Made by a program: the position numbers and the translations under genes
Assembly: GCA_963762545.1 (NCBI GenBank)
Contig: CAVXLC010000002.1
Span: 744,001 to 808,000, forward strand
Reading direction: 5' to 3'
DNA length: 64,000 nucleotides
Source of the DNA: JABFSM01 sp963762545
GTDB taxonomy: Bacteria > Gemmatimonadota > Gemmatimonadetes > Gemmatimonadales > GWC2-71-9
The notes under the pieces: model-generated
Databases searched by the model: none
Told to the model about the DNA's origin: nothing
Seen by the model: only the letters and a program-made list of their open reading frames with translations
Shown: piece after piece, positions 8,521-18,197 of the stretch
How positions within the stretch are numbered: the first letter of the stretch is position 1
How the letters are laid out: each line of letters opens with the position of its first letter

Positions 8521-9315
8521 TCAGATCGAGGCCAGGCGGCCGCCGTCTACCGGCAGACTCACGCCGGTCACGTAGCTCGCGCCGGGAGAGACGAGGAACG
8601 CGACCACGGCGGCGAGCTCCGACGCGTCGGCAAAGCGGCCCATCGGAATGTCCCCCATCATCGCCTCCTCGATCGTCGAGCGGGGGGCGCCGCTGGCCTT
8701 GATCCGGGAGCTCACCAGCGATTCCAGCCGGGCGGTCTTGGTGGAGCCGGGCAGGACGTTGTTGACGGTGATCCCGTCCGCCGCGACTTCCCTGGACAAC
8801 GTCTTGGCCCACCCCGCGACGGCGGCCCGGATGGTGTTGGACACGCCGAGCCCCCGGATCGGCTCCCGTACCGAGGTGGAGATGATATTGACGATCCGTC
8901 CGTACTTCTCGGCCCGCATCCCCGGAACCAGGAGCTGGACCAGCGCGTGGTTGGTGAGCAGGTGCATGCCGAACGCGGCGCGGAAGGCGTCGCTGGTCGC
9001 GTCGAGCACCGGGCCGGGGGGCGGCCCGCCGGTGTTGTTGACCAGGATGTGGAAGGGAGGATGAGTGGTCAGGTAGTTCCGGACCGTGGCGCGGACGGCC
9101 TCGGGATCGGAGAAGTCGGCGCTCAGAAACTCGTGGGAGGCGCCGCCCGGAGCGGGCAGCTCGTCGCGGACCTTGCGGAGCTGATCGGGATTGCGCGCGA
9201 AGAGCACCACGGTGGCGCCGGCCTCGGCGATGGCGACGGCGCTGGCCTTGCCGATGCCTTGCGTGCTGCCGCAGACCAGCGCGCGGCGACCTTGCAGGGG
9301 GAGCATGGCGACCAA
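8521..9315 (-). CDS. Short-chain dehydrogenase/reductase
   Basis: Classical SDR of about 264 residues. The N-terminal cofactor motif is CGSTQGIGKA, and LVNNTGGPPPGP replaces the usual NNAG. A standard YxxxK is not obvious: the corresponding stretch reads SVREPIRGLGVSNTIRAAV, with catalytic Ser but without the Tyr. This deviation defines a subgroup often called atypical FabG-like SDRs. Two starts are possible, GTG/ATG at 9315 or the ATG at 9306, the latter leaving MLPLQGRRAL. It is the first or second gene of the minus-strand operon with the dehydrogenase and deaminase, so a role in trimming a pathway intermediate is plausible but unproven. Confidence 0.8.
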   Translation of the reverse strand: MVAMLPLQGRRALVCGSTQGIGKASAVAIAEAGATVVLFARNPDQLRKVRDELPAPGGASHEFLSADFSDPEAVRATVRNYLTTHPPFHILVNNTGGPPPGPVLDATSDAFRAAFGMHLLTNHALVQLLVPGMRAEKYGRIVNIISTSVREPIRGLGVSNTIRAAVAGWAKTLSREVAADGITVNNVLPGSTKTARLESLVSSRIKASGAPRSTIEEAMMGDIPMGRFADASELAAVVAFLVSPGASYVTGVSLPVDGGRLASI

Positions 9316-9354
9316 GCTACTCCTGCCGCCGCATGGGCGGGAGTGGCGCGGCCG

Positions 9355-9999
9355 CTAGGCGGCGAGCCTGCCGCGAAGATCGAGCTGGGCGCTCACCCGG
9401 TTGAGCGCGACCCGCAGGTCGTGAATCCGATCGGCCGCGGTCCGCAGCACGTCTTCCAGTCCGGTTCGCTCGGCCAGCTGGTGCTCGGACGCCTCCGCGT
9501 AGCCCCGGCCGCCCAGGTTCTCATAGTAGGACAGGTCCGGGCCGCCGCGCCGGATGCGCCGGGCCGCCACCCGTTCCGGAAAGATCCCCGCCATCCAGAG
9601 CGCGTAGTTGCCGAGGTGGACCGACACCTTGAACTGCCGGGCGCCGGACGACCCGGAGAGATCGGCCAGGATGTCCACCAGGTACTGGTGGTCCTGGTCG
9701 TCCACCTCGTCCACTCGGGTGGCGCGCCCCCGCTGGCCGAACTCGCGGAGCATGGCCGCGAAGTAGTCCGCGACCGTGGGGTCCTCCACCCCGACGTCGA
9801 GCAGCGAGTGGCGGACCAGGACGTAGAAGAGCAGGGAGGTCGAGGGACCGGGCATGCCGGCATTCAGAAGGAACGGCGCCATCTCGCGGCGGTCGAGCAC
9901 CGCGTCCAGCGGGACCGCCCGCGAGGGGGATCCCAGGCAGGAGCCCAGGAGGGCCATGTCGTTCGGGGTGATGCGGCTTCTGGCGTCGGCGGTGATCAC
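9355..9999 (-). CDS. Conserved-looking hypothetical protein
   Basis: I do not recognise this 214-residue protein. The start is the GTG at 9999, preceded at 9 nt by a strong AAAGGAGGA ribosome binding site; the open frame runs further upstream but lacks a better start. The sequence is soluble, without signal peptide or membrane segments, rich in acidic residues around VDEVDDQDHQY, and has an aromatic stretch GNYALWMAGIFPERV followed by GGPDLSYYENLGGRGYAEASEH. It is upstream of the SDR-dehydrogenase-deaminase genes with 39 bp spacing, so it may head that operon. No function is proposed. Confidence 0.7.
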   Translation of the reverse strand: MITADARSRITPNDMALLGSCLGSPSRAVPLDAVLDRREMAPFLLNAGMPGPSTSLLFYVLVRHSLLDVGVEDPTVADYFAAMLREFGQRGRATRVDEVDDQDHQYLVDILADLSGSSGARQFKVSVHLGNYALWMAGIFPERVAARRIRRGGPDLSYYENLGGRGYAEASEHQLAERTGLEDVLRTAADRIHDLRVALNRVSAQLDLRGRLAA

Positions 10000-10077
10000 G
10001 TCGATGACTCCTCCTTTGGAGGATCGTGGCGACCGGCTCCCCAGTCGTCTTGCAAAGCGCGTACCGGACCGGCCACC

Positions 10078-10106
10078 TTGTGTCACACGCGGACAAGCCG
10101 TATTCG
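10078..10106 (+). promoter_or_regulatory. Candidate promoter for the M20 peptidase operon
   Basis: TTGTGT at 10078-10083 and TATTCG at 10101-10106 are separated by 17 bp, and an AT-rich TATCTATCTATATA stretch follows, unusual in this GC-rich window. It lies in the 192-bp divergent gap between the minus-strand hypothetical and the M20 peptidase. The match to sigma-70 consensus is moderate. Confidence 0.35.
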
Positions 10107-10191
10107 TATCTATCTATATACGCGCCTCCAGCCTCACACCCGCGTGGTTCGGCCCGCGGGCAGCGCACCTCGAGCCCCGCAGGGAACCGGC

Positions 10192-11340
10192 ATGACCGTG
10201 GATCGAGACGACCTGGTGGCCAATCTCGCCGGGCTCGTCCGGATCAATTCCATCAATCCAACTCTCGTTCCCGGCGCCCCGGGCGAGCGAGAGCTTGCCG
10301 CGTACGTCGAGCGATGGCTCGGGGCCGCCGGCCTCGAAGTCCGAACCCTTGAATCCGAGCCGGGCCGCCCAAGCGTAGTCGCACGACTGGCCGGTCTGGG
10401 GGGGGGACGAAGCCTCATGCTCAACGCGCACATCGATACGGTCGATGTCGCCGGCATGGCCGAGCCGTTCTCCGGCGCGGTGCGGAACGGCCGACTCTAC
10501 GGCCGCGGTGCGTACGACATGAAGGGAAGTCTGGCGGCCTGCATGGCGGCTGCCAAGGTGCTCGCCGGCTCGGGCCGGCTCCGGGGAGACGTCGTGGTGG
10601 CGGCCGTCGCGGACGAGGAGTACGGCAGCCTGGGCACCGCGGAGCTGGTCACCCGGGTTCGCACCGATGCCGCCATCGTCACCGAGCCGACCTCGCTCCG
10701 GGTGTGCCGCGCCCACAAGGGCTACCTCTGGGTGGCGGTGGAGGTGCTGGGTCGGGCGGCGCACGGCAGCCGTTTCGACCAGGGAGTCGACGCCAACTTG
10801 CGGATGGGCCGCGTGCTCGGCGGTCTGGAGCGGCTGGAACGCGAGCTCCGCACCCGGGCACCGCACCCCCTGGTCGGGCCACCGTCGCTGCACGCGGCGC
10901 TGCTGGAGGGCGGCAGCGGGCTCAGCACCTACGCGGCGAGAAGCCTGCTCAAGATCGAACGGCGCACGGTTCCCGGCGAGACCGAGGCCGGCGTCATGAA
11001 GGAAATCGAATCCATGCTCGACGCACTCCGCCGGGAGGACCCGCAGTTCGCGGCGACGGCGCGAGCCTTCTTCGTTCGAGAGCCGTTCGAGGTGGCCCCG
11101 GAGGCCGGCATCGTCCGGACGCTTCACCAGGCGGCCACCGGAGTGCTGGGGCACCCACCCGAGCACATTGGGGATACGCCCTGGATGGACTCGGCGCTGC
11201 TGGCCGCGGCGGGCATCGAGACCGTCGTGTTCGGCCCCCACGGCGCCGGAGCGCACGCCGCCGAGGAATGGGTGGACGTGGACAGCGTGGTACGGACCGC
11301 GGACGTGCTGGTGGAAACCGCCCGAGCATGGTGCGCCTGA
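10192..11340 (+). CDS. M20-family metallopeptidase (ArgE/DapE/acylase type)
   Basis: Di-zinc hydrolase of 382 residues. Metal-binding and catalytic motifs appear in order: AHIDTVDV (His, Asp), GRGAYDMKGSLAA (bridging Asp), DEEYGS (Glu pair), EPTS, and the late His in GPHGAGAHAAEEWVDV. An insertion between about residues 170 and 280 corresponds to the dimerisation lid domain. The ATG at 10192 follows AGGGAACC; upstream open frame is antisense shadow. It is followed 45 bp later by an acyl-CoA synthetase and then a dipeptidase. N-acyl amino acid, acetylornithine or succinyl-diaminopimelate substrates are all possible; the sequence alone does not decide. Confidence 0.85.
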   Translation: MTVDRDDLVANLAGLVRINSINPTLVPGAPGERELAAYVERWLGAAGLEVRTLESEPGRPSVVARLAGLGGGRSLMLNAHIDTVDVAGMAEPFSGAVRNGRLYGRGAYDMKGSLAACMAAAKVLAGSGRLRGDVVVAAVADEEYGSLGTAELVTRVRTDAAIVTEPTSLRVCRAHKGYLWVAVEVLGRAAHGSRFDQGVDANLRMGRVLGGLERLERELRTRAPHPLVGPPSLHAALLEGGSGLSTYAARSLLKIERRTVPGETEAGVMKEIESMLDALRREDPQFAATARAFFVREPFEVAPEAGIVRTLHQAATGVLGHPPEHIGDTPWMDSALLAAAGIETVVFGPHGAGAHAAEEWVDVDSVVRTADVLVETARAWCA

Positions 11341-11385
11341 CCCGGGTATGGCGCCGATCCCTGACTTCCGCCGTGGAGTGATGCG

Positions 11386-13004
<1,619 letters not shown>

Positions 13005-13008
<4 letters not shown>

Positions 13009-14201
13009 CCCGATTCGTCCCTTTGCTCCTGCTCGCCGGTGCGGTGGCTCCGCTCGCGGGGCAGGCCGTCGATCCCAATCTGGCGCTGGCCCGGCGGGTC
13101 TTGCGCACGACCCCGCTGGTGGACGGGCACAACGACCTGCCCTGGCGCATTCGCGAGGACAGCGTCGCCCGGGGCGACGTGGAGCGGTACGACCTCCGCA
13201 CGCACACCCCCGGACACACCGACCTGGCCCGGCTCAAGCAGGGAATGGTCGGGGCCCAGTTCTGGTCGATCTACATCCCGGGCGAGATCCGCGATTCCGG
13301 GTACGCCCGGGTCCAGCTCGAGGAGTTCGATATCGCCCGGCGGGTCATCGCGAAATACCCGGAAGCGCTGCAATGGGCGCCGAATGTGGCGGCGGTCCGG
13401 CGGGCCTTTGCCGCCGGCAAAGTGGGCTCACTGCTGGGGCTCGAGGGCGGTCACGCCATCGAGAACTCGCTCGGCGCGCTGCGGATGTACTACGAGATGG
13501 GCGCGCGGTACATGACGCTCACCCACAATGTGACCCTCGATTGGGCCGACGCGGCTCTCGATTCGGCGAAACACGGCGGGCTCACGCCGTTCGGCGAGGA
13601 GGTCGTCCGGGAGATGAACCGGCTGGGCATGCTGGTGGACCTGTCGCACGTCTCGCCCGGCACGATGAGCGATGCCCTCAACGTCACCGAGGCGCCGGTC
13701 ATCTTCTCGCATTCCGGCTCCCGCGCCCTGGTGGATCATCCGCGCAACGTGCCCGATTCGATTCTGGCCCGGCTCCCCAAGAACGGCGGCGTCGTGATGG
13801 TGCCGTTCGTCACCTCGTTCGTCTCCGCCGCGCTCAAGGCGTGGGAGGATTCCGGCGCCGCGCTCCGCAAGGGGCCCAAACCGCGGGTGACCATCAAGGA
13901 CGTGGCCGATCATATCGATCACGTGCGGCAGATCGCCGGCGTCGACCACGTCGGCATCGGCTCGGACTTCGACGGTATCACCGAGACGGTCGAGGGGCTG
14001 GAGGACGTGAGCACCTTCCCGGCGCTCTTCGCCGAGCTGGCGCGCCGGGGCTGGAAGGAAGCCGAGCTGCGCAAGCTGGCGGGCGAGAACGTCCTCCGGG
14101 TGCTGGCGCAGGCCGAGCGGGTTGCCGCGCGCCTCCGCAAGACGCGCAGTCCGAGCAGCCGGACCATTCGCGAGCTGGATGGTCACCGCCCGGTCACCTG
14201 A
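13005..14201 (+). CDS. Membrane dipeptidase (peptidase M19), secreted
   Basis: Renal-dipeptidase-type zinc hydrolase of 398 residues. The GTG start overlaps the preceding stop (GTGA) and is followed by a signal peptide (about residues 1-18, LLLLAGAVAPLAGQ), so the enzyme is exported. Zinc ligands are visible in DGHNDLPW (His, Asp), LEGGHAI (bridging Glu), SHSGSRALVDHPRNVPD (two His), and GIGSDFDGI (Asp). It probably releases amino acids from dipeptides or D-amino-acid-containing dipeptides in the periplasm. It fits a peptide and amino-acid scavenging operon with the M20 peptidase. Confidence 0.9.
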
Positions 14202-14206
14202 CGCGC

Positions 14207-15301
14207 GTGAACCCGCTCGCGAATCGGCTCCTCCTGCTGTATGCCGGGCTGTTGGTGGTGACGGTGCTGCTCCCCACCTTTCGTTCCCGGGCTCTGGCCG
14301 CGGCCGGACTTGGCCTGGTGGCCCTCGGGATCGCCGCGGAGGCCGCAGGTGCCGGTGATCCCGGTGGCGCGTTCTCGACCGTCAACCGGAGCCTGCTAGT
14401 CGCGGGCGCCGCGATCGTCGGGTTCTCGGCGATCAGGGCCTGGCGCGAGCGGAGCTCCGCAGCCGAGGGCACTGCAGCGCCGATTCCCTTTGCCGTTCCC
14501 GATCCGCTGCTCCTCGCCGGCCTGTTGTTCACTGCGTATGGCCCCCACCTGATCCTCGTTGCCGCCGGGATATTCCTGACACTGCTCTCCGCCGCTGCTG
14601 CCACCCTTCGATCCCGCCGGGTCTGGTGGATCGGCTTGATTGGGTTCAGCGGGATTCTGCTCAGCGGCGGATGCTTCCTGCTGTTGACCATCCTGGGCCC
14701 GCTCGGCGGGAGGATGATGGACATCGCGGCGGGTCCCTTCAGCCCACCGGCCGAGCGGCTCCTGACCATCCTGTTCGGGGTGGGCTCGCTCGCGATCGCC
14801 GGGGTGTTTCCCTTTCACCGGGCACCCTGGCGCCAGTCGTTATCTCCGCTCGCGGCGCTGCTGCTGGCCCGGGTGCTGCTGCCGGCGTTGCCCGAAGGAG
14901 TCGGGGATTGGCAGGCACCCGCCATGCTCTGGCTCGCAGTGGCCGTTGCCGTCTCCGCGCTCTCGGGACGGTGGGCCGCGGCGATGGTCGCGGGTGGACT
15001 GCTGGGCCTCTGGTCCGGTCGCCCTGAGGGGGTAGACTCGGCGGGCATTCTGCTGCTCTTCGGCTGGCTGGCGGACGCCGGCCTCCTTCCCCCGCCGCGG
15101 AGCTTTGCATTGGGACGGGAACGATGGTCGGGCGTCTGGTTCGCGGTGCCGGCAGCCGGCATTCCCCTGGTGCTTGGCGCCACGCTCCGGGTCCAGGTGC
15201 TGATATCCGTCCTCGCGCTCGCTGCCGCGGTTATCGCGCTGGGACTCGAGTCTCGCCGTCGTGCCGGGGCCGATGCAGGGCCTTATATTCCCGCGCGTTA
15301 G
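14207..15301 (+). CDS. Multi-pass integral membrane protein of unknown function
   Basis: A 364-residue protein starting at GTG 14207, 5 bp after the dipeptidase stop. It is almost entirely hydrophobic, with about nine to ten predicted membrane spans (for example residues 8-25, 29-47, 61-75, 100-135, 145-170) joined by short, Arg-containing loops. The pattern loosely recalls NADH:quinone oxidoreductase membrane-subunit-like proteins, but I see no diagnostic motif. The strong hydrophobicity also makes its six-frame shadows long. No function assigned. Confidence 0.7.
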   Translation: MNPLANRLLLLYAGLLVVTVLLPTFRSRALAAAGLGLVALGIAAEAAGAGDPGGAFSTVNRSLLVAGAAIVGFSAIRAWRERSSAAEGTAAPIPFAVPDPLLLAGLLFTAYGPHLILVAAGIFLTLLSAAAATLRSRRVWWIGLIGFSGILLSGGCFLLLTILGPLGGRMMDIAAGPFSPPAERLLTILFGVGSLAIAGVFPFHRAPWRQSLSPLAALLLARVLLPALPEGVGDWQAPAMLWLAVAVAVSALSGRWAAAMVAGGLLGLWSGRPEGVDSAGILLLFGWLADAGLLPPPRSFALGRERWSGVWFAVPAAGIPLVLGATLRVQVLISVLALAAAVIALGLESRRRAGADAGPYIPAR

Positions 15302-15352
15302 TGTCGATCCTGTCGTGACTGAATCCCCAGCCTCACCGACCCGGAGTGTGCC

Positions 15353-15958
15353 ATGCCTTTCACGCTTCCTCCGCTTCCTTACGATGCCGCCGCGCTCGAG
15401 CCCCACATCGACGCGCAGACGATGCAGATACACCACGGGAAGCACCACCAGGCCTACGTCACCAATCTCAACGCGGCGCTGGAGGGACAGCCGGCCCTCG
15501 CCAGCCTGTCCATCGAGGCGCTCTGCGCCGATCTGTCCAAAGTTCCCGACGCCCAGCGCACCGCGGTGCGCAACAACGGTGGCGGCCACTACAATCACAC
15601 CCTCTTCTGGGAGCTCATGACGCCCGGTGGTGCGAAGGCGCCGGACGGGGCGCTGGCCAAGGCGATCGATGCCACCTTCGGCGGGCTGGCGCCGTTCAAG
15701 GAACAGTTTCAGAAGGCCGGTTTGGGCCGGTTCGGCAGCGGGTGGGCCTGGCTGGTGCGGGACAAGGCCGGCAAGCTCGCCATCGAGAGCACGCCGAATC
15801 AGGACAGCCCCATCATGGACGGAAAGCACGCCGTGTTCGGCTGTGATGTCTGGGAGCACGCCTACTATCTCAAGTACCAGAATCGCCGGGCCGACTACCT
15901 GGCCGCGTGGTGGAATGTCCTGAACTGGTCGGTGGCCGGGAAGCGGTTCAACGGCTGA
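15353..15958 (+). CDS. sodA: Superoxide dismutase (Mn/Fe family)
   Basis: Cytoplasmic dismutase of superoxide, 201 residues. Metal ligands are all visible: His in IHHGKHHQAYV, His in GGGHYNHTLFW near residue 82, and the Asp and His of CDVWEHAYYLKYQNRRADYL. The GGGHYNHTLFW stretch and NQDSPIM, with Gln in the second half, point to the Mn-type or cambialistic subgroup, not strict Fe-SOD. Its stop TGA overlaps the ATG of the peroxiredoxin (TGATG), coupling superoxide and peroxide removal. Confidence 0.95.
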   Translation: MPFTLPPLPYDAAALEPHIDAQTMQIHHGKHHQAYVTNLNAALEGQPALASLSIEALCADLSKVPDAQRTAVRNNGGGHYNHTLFWELMTPGGAKAPDGALAKAIDATFGGLAPFKEQFQKAGLGRFGSGWAWLVRDKAGKLAIESTPNQDSPIMDGKHAVFGCDVWEHAYYLKYQNRRADYLAAWWNVLNWSVAGKRFNG

Positions 15959-16416
15959 TGCCGTTGCCATCCGTGGGTTCGTCGGCCCCCGACTTTACCC
16001 TGCCGTCCACGGCCGGTCAGATGGTGACGCTGTCGGGGCTCCGCGGGAAGAATGTGCTCCTGGCGTTCTTCCCGCTGGCCTTCACCAGTACCTGTACCGC
16101 CGAGCTCTGTGCCATGTCGGAGGAATACGGCAAGTTCCAGAGCGGCAACACCGCCGTGCTGCCGATCAGCGTCGACTCGGTCCCGACCCTCAAGGAATTC
16201 AAGGCCAAGGAGCGGATCACCGTCGACCTGCTGAGCGATTTCAAGCGCGACGTGTCCCGGCGCTACGGTGTCCTGAACGAGGACAAGTTCTACAGCAACC
16301 GCGCCTACATCCTGATCGACCGGAACGGCGTGGTTCGCTGGAGCCACCAGGAGGCCAACAACGGCGAGCGCCGCGAGAACAGCGAGCTCCTCGCGGAGCT
16401 GGCCAAGCTGGGCTGA
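15958..16416 (+). CDS. Peroxiredoxin (AhpC/TSA, Bcp/AhpE-like)
   Basis: Thiol peroxidase of 152 residues in the thioredoxin fold. The peroxidatic motif reads PLAFTSTCTAELC, with the peroxidatic Cys preceded by Thr-Ser-Thr and a second Cys five residues later, as in the atypical two-Cys Bcp arrangement. The Arg partner lies in SDFKRDVSRRYGV. The start overlaps the SOD stop. It likely reduces hydrogen peroxide produced by the dismutase, with thioredoxin (a reductase gene lies at 45589) as reductant. Confidence 0.87.
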   Translation: MPLPSVGSSAPDFTLPSTAGQMVTLSGLRGKNVLLAFFPLAFTSTCTAELCAMSEEYGKFQSGNTAVLPISVDSVPTLKEFKAKERITVDLLSDFKRDVSRRYGVLNEDKFYSNRAYILIDRNGVVRWSHQEANNGERRENSELLAELAKLG

Positions 16417-16419
16417 GCG

Positions 16420-16971
16420 CTGACCCGGGCTCCGCTCCTCGATACACCCGAGCCGGGGCTCAACCAGGCGTTCGCGTGGGCCGCCGGGCGGGCCACGGGA
16501 GCGGTGCGGGCCGATCCGGGTTCCGCGCTGTCCGGGTGGGACGCGTCGGATTTCGCCCTGTTGATCGAGGAGGCCCGGACCGTTCGCCGGGTGGGTCCCC
16601 ACGGCCTGGCCGACGCGGAGGGGTTTCTCCGTGAGGTGGTGGCCGGTCTGTTCGGGGTACGCGCCGACGCCGAGGGCGGGCGTTTCATCATGGCCCCATG
16701 GCTGCCGGACGCCTGGCGCAGCATGGCCCTCCGGCGGCTCCGGCTGCACCGTTCCCTGGTCGATGTCGAAGTGCGCCCCCGGGCCGAGTGGGCTTCGGTG
16801 CGCCTCAAGCTGACGTTCGGCCCGCCGATTCCGCTGGCCTTGTCGGTTCGCAATGCCGGACCGGTCGGGCGGGTGACCGTGGACGAGATTCCCCTGCAGG
16901 GAAACCGCGCCGTCTTTACCCTGGCCGGAGAGCACGAGGCCATGTTCTTCTTCGAAGGAGCTTCCCGATGA
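16420..16971 (+). CDS. Uncharacterised protein resembling the C-terminal part of a glycoside hydrolase
   Basis: About 183 residues if translation begins at the CTG at 16420; the first conventional start in frame is GTG 16504 (155 residues). The extra N-terminal stretch LDTPEPGLNQAFAWA looks like genuine coding sequence of the alpha/alpha-barrel glycosidase type (glycogen-debranching or trehalase-like), so the GTG start probably truncates it. The C-terminal half (LHRSLVDVEVRPRAEW ... FGPPIPLALSVRNAGPV ... ALF-like beta strands ending HEAMFFFEG) looks like a beta-sandwich cap. No catalytic acid pair is evident, and the length is far below a complete enzyme. Its stop overlaps the next ATG. Confidence 0.5.
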   Translation: MTRAPLLDTPEPGLNQAFAWAAGRATGAVRADPGSALSGWDASDFALLIEEARTVRRVGPHGLADAEGFLREVVAGLFGVRADAEGGRFIMAPWLPDAWRSMALRRLRLHRSLVDVEVRPRAEWASVRLKLTFGPPIPLALSVRNAGPVGRVTVDEIPLQGNRAVFTLAGEHEAMFFFEGASR

Positions 16972-18197
16972 GTCCCACGAGGGGCAGGTGGGCCGCGCTG
17001 CTGGCCGTGGCCCTGATCGCGCTGGCGATCGTCGCCATTCCGGTGTTCCTGATCCGGCCCTTCTCGCCCCAGACCCCCTCCTCGATGGCGCTGGCCTTTG
17101 GGCTCCGCCGCTGGTCTCCGCTGGCGACCGCCGTCGCGCTGGTGGCCGCGCTCCTGCTCGCGGCGGGGTTGTGGAATCCGGGGCGCCGCATCCTGGCGCG
17201 CAGCGCCGCGGTGCTGCTCGTGCTCCTGGTCGGCGCCGCCGCCTGGGGAGCTCGTCAGGACTATTTCGAGTGGATGTTCGCGCCGCTTCCGGGGCCCGGG
17301 TTCGTCCGGGCCGCGGAGGCGGGTTTTGTCGCGCCCGGCGACATGGTCATGACCGTCGCGCTCAACGGCGACCTGGTCGCATTCCCGGTCCGGCAGCTCG
17401 CCTATCACCACCTGGTCCAGGACTCGGTCGGTGGCGTGCCCATCGTCGCCACCTATTGAACGCTCTGCCACACCGGTCTGGTGTGGGAGCGGACGGTCGA
17501 CGGTCGGGTGCTGAATTTCCGGCTCGCCGGAATCAACAACCAGAACTTCATCATGCAGGACCGGGAAACCGGCTCGTGGTGGCAGCAGGTGAGTGGCGCG
17601 GCGATTCTGGGACCGCTCGCCGGGAAGAAGCTGGCGCGGGTGTTCCACGATGAGCTGACCTTTGCCGAATGGACCCGGGAAGTTTCCGGTGGCCGGGTGC
17701 TCAAGCCCGCCGCCGATACCGCCTGGCAGCACTTCTCGCAGGGATGGGAAGAGCACACCGCGCGCGCGCCGGTCAACGTGCATGCGGCGCTGGACGCCCG
17801 GCTCCCGGCGCGCGCCGTCGTGTTCGGAGTCGAGCTGGGCGGCTCCGCGAAGGCGTACCCGCAGGACCGGGTGCTGGCGCAGGCGCCGCTGCACGACCGG
17901 CTGGGTGGAGTTCCCCTGGTATTCCTGGTCGGACCGGATGGCGCATCGGTGCGAGCCTTCGAGGCCCGGCTGGACACCGCGGCGCTCGAACTGGTCCGTC
18001 CCACCGATGGGGCCGCGGGCGAGGTGGTGGACCTGGGCACCGGAAGCCGGTGGAGCTTTACCGGCGAGGCGCTCGCCGGCCCCCTCAAGGGACGCCGGCT
18101 CGCGCCGGTATATGTGCTCAAGGACTACTGGTTCGATTGGAAGACCTATCACCCCGAGACCGCCCTGTACCTGCTGGGCGACCCGCGCGCTCCCTAA
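16968..18197 (+). CDS. DUF3179 membrane protein, candidate selenoprotein (in-frame UGA at codon 164)
   Basis: Starts at ATG 16968 (ATGA overlap). Three membrane spans occupy about residues 8-28, 45-65 and 72-95, followed by a DUF3179 domain. The frame is interrupted only by TGA at 17457-17459 and then continues 245 codons to 18197. Family members read GG-P-TYC-x-LC-x-T at this point; here it is GGVPIVATY, TGA, TLCHTGLVWER. The TGA therefore sits on the first Cys of a conserved CxxC and gives UxxC, a common selenocysteine redox motif. A SECIS-like hairpin follows at once. Downstream conserved features (NNQNFIMQDRETGSWWQQ) are intact, arguing against a decaying gene. The DUF3179 function is unknown; a membrane-anchored extracytoplasmic thiol-redox role is inferred. 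Conventional annotation would split it at 17459. Confidence 0.85.
17457..17490 (+). promoter_or_regulatory. Candidate bacterial SECIS element directing Sec at UGA 17457
   Basis: Fifteen nt after the TGA, CCACACC (17468-17474) pairs perfectly with GGTGTGG (17480-17486), closing a 5-nt loop GGTCT (17475-17479). GCTC (17462-17465) and GAGC (17487-17490) extend the stem below a 2-nt bulge. The E. coli fdhF SECIS, bound by SelB, also presents GGUCU in its apical loop, about 18 nt after UGA. Stem, loop sequence and spacing all agree. Confidence 0.82.

Noticed and set aside
17457..17459. TGA in the DUF3179 gene as the end of a short protein, or as a pseudogene stop
   Set aside because: The frame continues unbroken for 245 codons with intact family motifs, the TGA replaces a family Cys, and a SECIS-like hairpin follows at the right distance.
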